Below, piece after piece: positions 61,217 through 64,000 of a stretch of DNA of 64,000 nucleotides (its first letter is position 1; each line of letters starts with the position of its first letter). The notes beneath the pieces are model-generated. The model saw only the letters and a program-made list of their open reading frames with translations, made no database searches and was not told the origin of the DNA. A program made the translations under genes and the position numbers. The stretch is from an uncultured Alistipes sp. (GTDB taxonomy: Bacteria > Bacteroidota > Bacteroidia > Bacteroidales > Rikenellaceae), in assembly GCA_948736885.1 (NCBI GenBank), contig CAPXWY010000001.1, positions 124,001 to 188,000 on the forward strand. Reading direction: 5' to 3'.

Positions 61217-61531
61217 CTACAGGAAACGCTCGGCGACGGCAATCAACAAGCCGAACAACAGCGCATTGAACAGCACCACGGGAGCGGCCTTGCGCTCCTT
61301 TCCAGCGAAGGTAAGCACCACCGGAAGCGCCATCATCAGCGTCACGGCCATGCCGTCGGCCCACCAGGGCAGATAAGGCAGGTCGCTGTAAAAGATGATG
61401 ACAGCGGCGAACAGATAAGTGCAGAACGCCGAGAGACACGAGCGGAACGGAAGCCGCCGCGCGACCATCGGGATGACGTCGAGTGCGCCTGCCACGGCGC
61501 CGACGCAAAGCGAAAGCATGAAAGTTGTCAT
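61217..61531 (-). CDS. Small integral membrane protein, unknown function
   Basis: Protein of 104 residues with about four hydrophobic spans and short loops, of no family that can be named. Between the spans lie VARRLPFRS and GKERKAAP, basic loops that place those ends inside by the positive-inside rule. It lies 10 bases past the typA stop, so it is probably expressed with typA, and rpiB follows it. Confidence 0.8.
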   Translation of the reverse strand: MTTFMLSLCVGAVAGALDVIPMVARRLPFRSCLSAFCTYLFAAVIIFYSDLPYLPWWADGMAVTLMMALPVVLTFAGKERKAAPVVLFNALLFGLLIAVAERFL

Positions 61532-61541
61532 AGGTTCGGGT

Positions 61542-63344
61542 CTATTTGGAGGCTCGTTTGCGGTCGACTTCGTGCAACAGAATCTTGCGCAGGCGCATGG
61601 CGTGCGGCGTGACCTCCACGTATTCGTCCTCCTTGATGTATTCGAGCGCCTCTTCGAGCGTGAAGACCTTGGGCGGCACGATGACGGCCTTGTCGTCGGA
61701 GCCCGAAGCGCGCATGTTCGTAAGTTGTTTCGACTTGGTCACGTTGACCGTGATGTCGTTCTGGCGCGTATGTTCGCCGATGACCTGCCCCTCGTAGACC
61801 TGGTCCATCGGGCTGATGAAGAAACGCCCGCGGTCCTGCAACTTGTCGATCGAGTAGGCGTAGGCCGTGCCCGTCTCGCCCGAGATGATCGAACCGTTGG
61901 TACGCATCTCGATTTCGCCGATCCACGGCTCGAAGCCCTTCAGCCGGTGGGTCATGATGGCCTCGCCTGCCGTTGCGGTCAGCATGTTGGAACGCAGGCC
62001 GATGATGCCGCGCGAGGGAATCGAGAATTCCAGCCGCACGCGGTCGCCGTTGGCTTCCATGTTCGTCAAGGTGCCCTTGCGCTTGGTCGCCAGCTCGATG
62101 ACCGTGCCCGAATGCTCCTCGGGGCAGTCGACGGTCATCTCCTCGATGGGCTCGCACTTCTTGCCGTCGATTTCCTTGACGATGACCCGCGGCTGTCCCA
62201 CCTGCAACTCGTAGCCCTCGCGGCGCATGGTCTCGATGAGCACCGAGAGGTGCAGCACGCCGCGGCCGAAGACGTTGAAGCTGTCGGCCGACGGTCCGGG
62301 CGTCACGCGCAGCGCGAGATTCTTCTCCAGCTCGCGGTCGAGCCGGTCCTTGATATGGCGCGAAGTGACGAACTTGCCGTCCTTGCCGAAGAAAGGCGAA
62401 TTGTTGATGGTGAAAAGCATCGACATAGTAGGCTCGTCGATGGCGATGGGGGGCAGCGGTTCGGGGCTCTCGTAGTCGCAGACGGTGTCGCCGATCTCGA
62501 AACCCTCGATGCCCGTGATGGCGCAGATTTCGCCGCACGGCACTTCGTCGACCTTCTTTTTGCCGAGCCCCTCGAAAATCATCAGCTCCTTGATTTTGGT
62601 CTTCTGCATCGTCGCGCCGTCGCGCTTGGCGAGCGTCACGTTCTGCCCGGCCCGCAGCGAACCGCGCGTCACCTTGCCCACGGCTATGCGGCCTGTGTAG
62701 GCCGAATATTCGAGCGAGGTGACCAGCATCTGCGGCGTTCCCCCGACGATGGCCGGTTCGGGAATCTCGTCGATGATGGCGTCCAGCAGCGGCACGAGCG
62801 AATCGGTCGGCTCGTTCCACTTGTGCGACATCCAGCCCTGCTTGGCCGAGCCGTAAATCGTCTTGTAATCGAGCTGCTCCTCCGTGGCGTCGAGCGAGAA
62901 CATCAGGTCGAAGACCTGCTCGTTGACCACCTCGGGGCGGCAGTTGGGCTTGTCGACCTTGTTGACCACCACGATGGGCTTCTTGCCCAGCGCGAGCGCC
63001 TTCTGCAGCACGAACCGCGTCTGCGGCATCGTACCCTCGAACGCGTCGACGAGCAGCAGCACGCCGTCGCACATGTTGAGCACGCGCTCCACCTCGCCGC
63101 CGAAATCGGCGTGGCCCGGGGTGTCGATGATGTTGATTTTGTAGTCCTTATAGAGGACCGAAACGTTCTTGGAGAGAATCGTGATGCCCCGTTCGCGTTC
63201 CAGGTCGTTGTTGTCGAGTATGAGTTCGCCGCTCTGTTTGGCGTTGTCGCGCAGGATGTTGCCTGCCAGAATCATCTTGTCGACGAGCGTGGTTTTGCCA
63301 TGGTCGACGTGGGCGATGATGGCGATGTTGCGCAGTTTCTGCAT
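61542..63344 (-). CDS. typA: Ribosome-associated GTPase TypA/BipA
   Basis: Translational GTPase of 600 residues used in ribosome assembly and stress. G1 is AHVDHGKTT (11-19), then a switch I with [12 protein letters not shown]3 [12 protein letters not shown] and G4 [11 protein letters not shown]-like domains II, III and V follow, with the BipA-specific C-terminal domain (about 490-600). Length and order match the family. A TACCTTTG box (63364-63371) sits 20 bases upstream. Confidence 0.97.
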   Translation of the reverse strand: MQKLRNIAIIAHVDHGKTTLVDKMILAGNILRDNAKQSGELILDNNDLERERGITILSKNVSVLYKDYKINIIDTPGHADFGGEVERVLNMCDGVLLLVDAFEGTMPQTRFVLQKALALGKKPIVVVNKVDKPNCRPEVVNEQVFDLMFSLDATEEQLDYKTIYGSAKQGWMSHKWNEPTDSLVPLLDAIIDEIPEPAIVGGTPQMLVTSLEYSAYTGRIAVGKVTRGSLRAGQNVTLAKRDGATMQKTKIKELMIFEGLGKKKVDEVPCGEICAITGIEGFEIGDTVCDYESPEPLPPIAIDEPTMSMLFTINNSPFFGKDGKFVTSRHIKDRLDRELEKNLALRVTPGPSADSFNVFGRGVLHLSVLIETMRREGYELQVGQPRVIVKEIDGKKCEPIEEMTVDCPEEHSGTVIELATKRKGTLTNMEANGDRVRLEFSIPSRGIIGLRSNMLTATAGEAIMTHRLKGFEPWIGEIEMRTNGSIISGETGTAYAYSIDKLQDRGRFFISPMDQVYEGQVIGEHTRQNDITVNVTKSKQLTNMRASGSDDKAVIVPPKVFTLEEALEYIKEDEYVEVTPHAMRLRKILLHEVDRKRASK

Positions 63345-63363
63345 GGAATGGATTTTTATTCCG

Positions 63364-63371
63364 CAAAGGTA
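63364..63371 (-). promoter_or_regulatory. -7 element of typA
   Basis: TACCTTTG on the minus strand, 20 bases before the typA ATG. No clear TTTG lies at the -33 position. Confidence 0.5.
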
Positions 63372-63480
63372 GGAAAAACAGAATTAAGAATGGAAAAAAT
63401 CGGGAACTAAAAATTCGGGCGCCGGATTTCGCTTCCGCCCGAACACCCCATTCGTCCGGCCATTTGCGCTACGCTCCGGT

Positions 63481-63512
63481 GTTGCAGATAAGCGCGAATT
63501 GTCCTACATTTG
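63481..63512 (+). promoter_or_regulatory. Promoter of aroB
   Basis: GTTG (63481-63484), 20 bases, then TACATTTG (63505-63512), 30 bases before the aroB ATG. Confidence 0.65.
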
Positions 63513-63542
63513 TGCATTGCTGTCATTCCGATTCGAGAACCC

Positions 63543-64000
63543 ATGAAACCCGCGTTCACCATCCGCCAACAGAGCCCCATCTATGTCGGCCCGGCGGCCG
63601 ACCTGCTGCCGGGGCTGCTGCCCGAGGGGCGGGTCGTCGTCGTGTGCGATGCCACCATCGACCGGCTCTACGGCCCGCTGTTCCAGGGCCGCGACCGCAT
63701 GCTCATCGGTTCGGGCGAGAGTATCAAGACCCTGCAGACGGTCGAGACGCTCTACCGCCGGTTCATCGAAGCGGGCGTCGACCGCCGGACCTTCATCCTG
63801 GCCGTCGGCGGGGGCATCGTCACCGACGTCGCCGGATTCGCCGCTTCGACCTACATGCGCGGTCTGTCGTTCGGATTCGTGCCCACAACCTTGCTGGGGC
63901 AGGTCGACGCAGCCATCGGCGGCAAGAACGGCGTCAACGTCGACGGCTACAAGAACATGGCCGGGACTTTCACCCAGCCGCGCTTCGTCATCTGCGACCC
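63543..64000 (+). CDS. aroB: 3-dehydroquinate synthase, 3' partial
   Basis: First 152 residues of AroB, the second enzyme of the shikimate pathway, which cyclises DAHP to 3-dehydroquinate. The family core is plain: the NAD-site VGGGIVTDVAGFAASTYMRG (seen as GGGIVTDVAGFAAST), PTTLLGQVDAAIGGKNGVN and KNMAGTF with substrate residues. The zinc ligands near the C-terminus lie beyond the window. The ATG starts 30 bases after a good promoter, and the frame is still open at the edge. Confidence 0.96.
   Translation, partial: MKPAFTIRQQSPIYVGPAADLLPGLLPEGRVVVVCDATIDRLYGPLFQGRDRMLIGSGESIKTLQTVETLYRRFIEAGVDRRTFILAVGGGIVTDVAGFAASTYMRGLSFGFVPTTLLGQVDAAIGGKNGVNVDGYKNMAGTFTQPRFVICD

Overview
The window reads as GC-rich chromosomal DNA of a Bacteroidales bacterium, most likely an Alistipes-type member of the Rikenellaceae. 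The signs are a SusC/SusD pair, a fused MurF-alanine racemase, a roughly 1,100-residue SecA, GSCFA and DUF2851 proteins, and promoters of the Bacteroidetes form (TTTG, about 19-21 bases, then TAnnTTTG) with no obvious Shine-Dalgarno sites. The genus is inferred from overall resemblance; phylum and order are well supported. No prophage, insertion sequence, CRISPR array or rRNA was found.

Layout. 1-4.2 kb: 3' part of a susC gene and its susD partner. 4.3-5.6 kb: an A-type flavodiiron protein. 5.6-20.2 kb: a long minus-strand run of housekeeping genes: YhcH-like, membrane endo/exonuclease/phosphatase, rhomboid, mutL, a small membrane protein, dnaJ, grpE, a tetrapyrrole-type methyltransferase, murF-alr, mutS2, an MCE protein and a cell-wall amidase. 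20.5-23.4 kb: a divergent lptD-like gene, preceded by two tandem palindromic repeats that carry promoters. 23.4-24.4 kb: a repeat-filled spacer and a tRNA-Gln gene. 24.5-31.8 kb: a nucleoside-type transporter, two M3 peptidase lipoproteins and rsmE. 31.9-38.7 kb: a compact operon for a Complex I / group 4 hydrogenase-like membrane complex, ending in a PAS protein. 38.8-42 kb: a pectinesterase-like lipoprotein and a ROK kinase. 42-49 kb: a prenyl diphosphate synthase, a U32 protein, secA, dCMP deaminase and an SDR. 49-51.5 kb: two regulator modules (HxlR with radical SAM; winged helix with a six-span membrane protein). 51.6-52.8 kb: a second repeat-filled spacer. 52.8-63.3 kb: uvrB, ispE, GSCFA, a phosphatase-fold pseudoenzyme in line with sufE, a DUF59 gene and DUF2851, then rpiB, a small membrane protein and typA. 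The window ends inside aroB.

How the genes work together. Envelope functions dominate: peptidoglycan precursor synthesis (MurF-Alr), peptidoglycan remodelling (amidase), outer-membrane lipid handling (MCE, LptD-like), protein export (SecA) and nutrient import (SusC/D). A second theme is genome and protein maintenance (MutL, MutS2, UvrB, DnaJ/GrpE). A third is redox and Fe-S biology (flavodiiron protein, the hydrogenase-like complex, SufE, DUF59).

Most worth a second look: (1) the hydrogenase-like operon has lost the NiFe-ligating cysteines and encodes no NuoB/HyfI small subunit, yet keeps five coupled genes plus a PAS protein. (2) A promoter at 51.57 kb has a perfect palindrome in its spacer, upstream of a winged-helix regulator operon. 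(3) Two orphan FISUMP-domain cassettes lie between genes, each next to a recurring 12-bp palindrome. (4) A near-identical inverted repeat of about 387 bp brackets 28 kb. (5) An alkaline-phosphatase-fold protein lacks most metal ligands.
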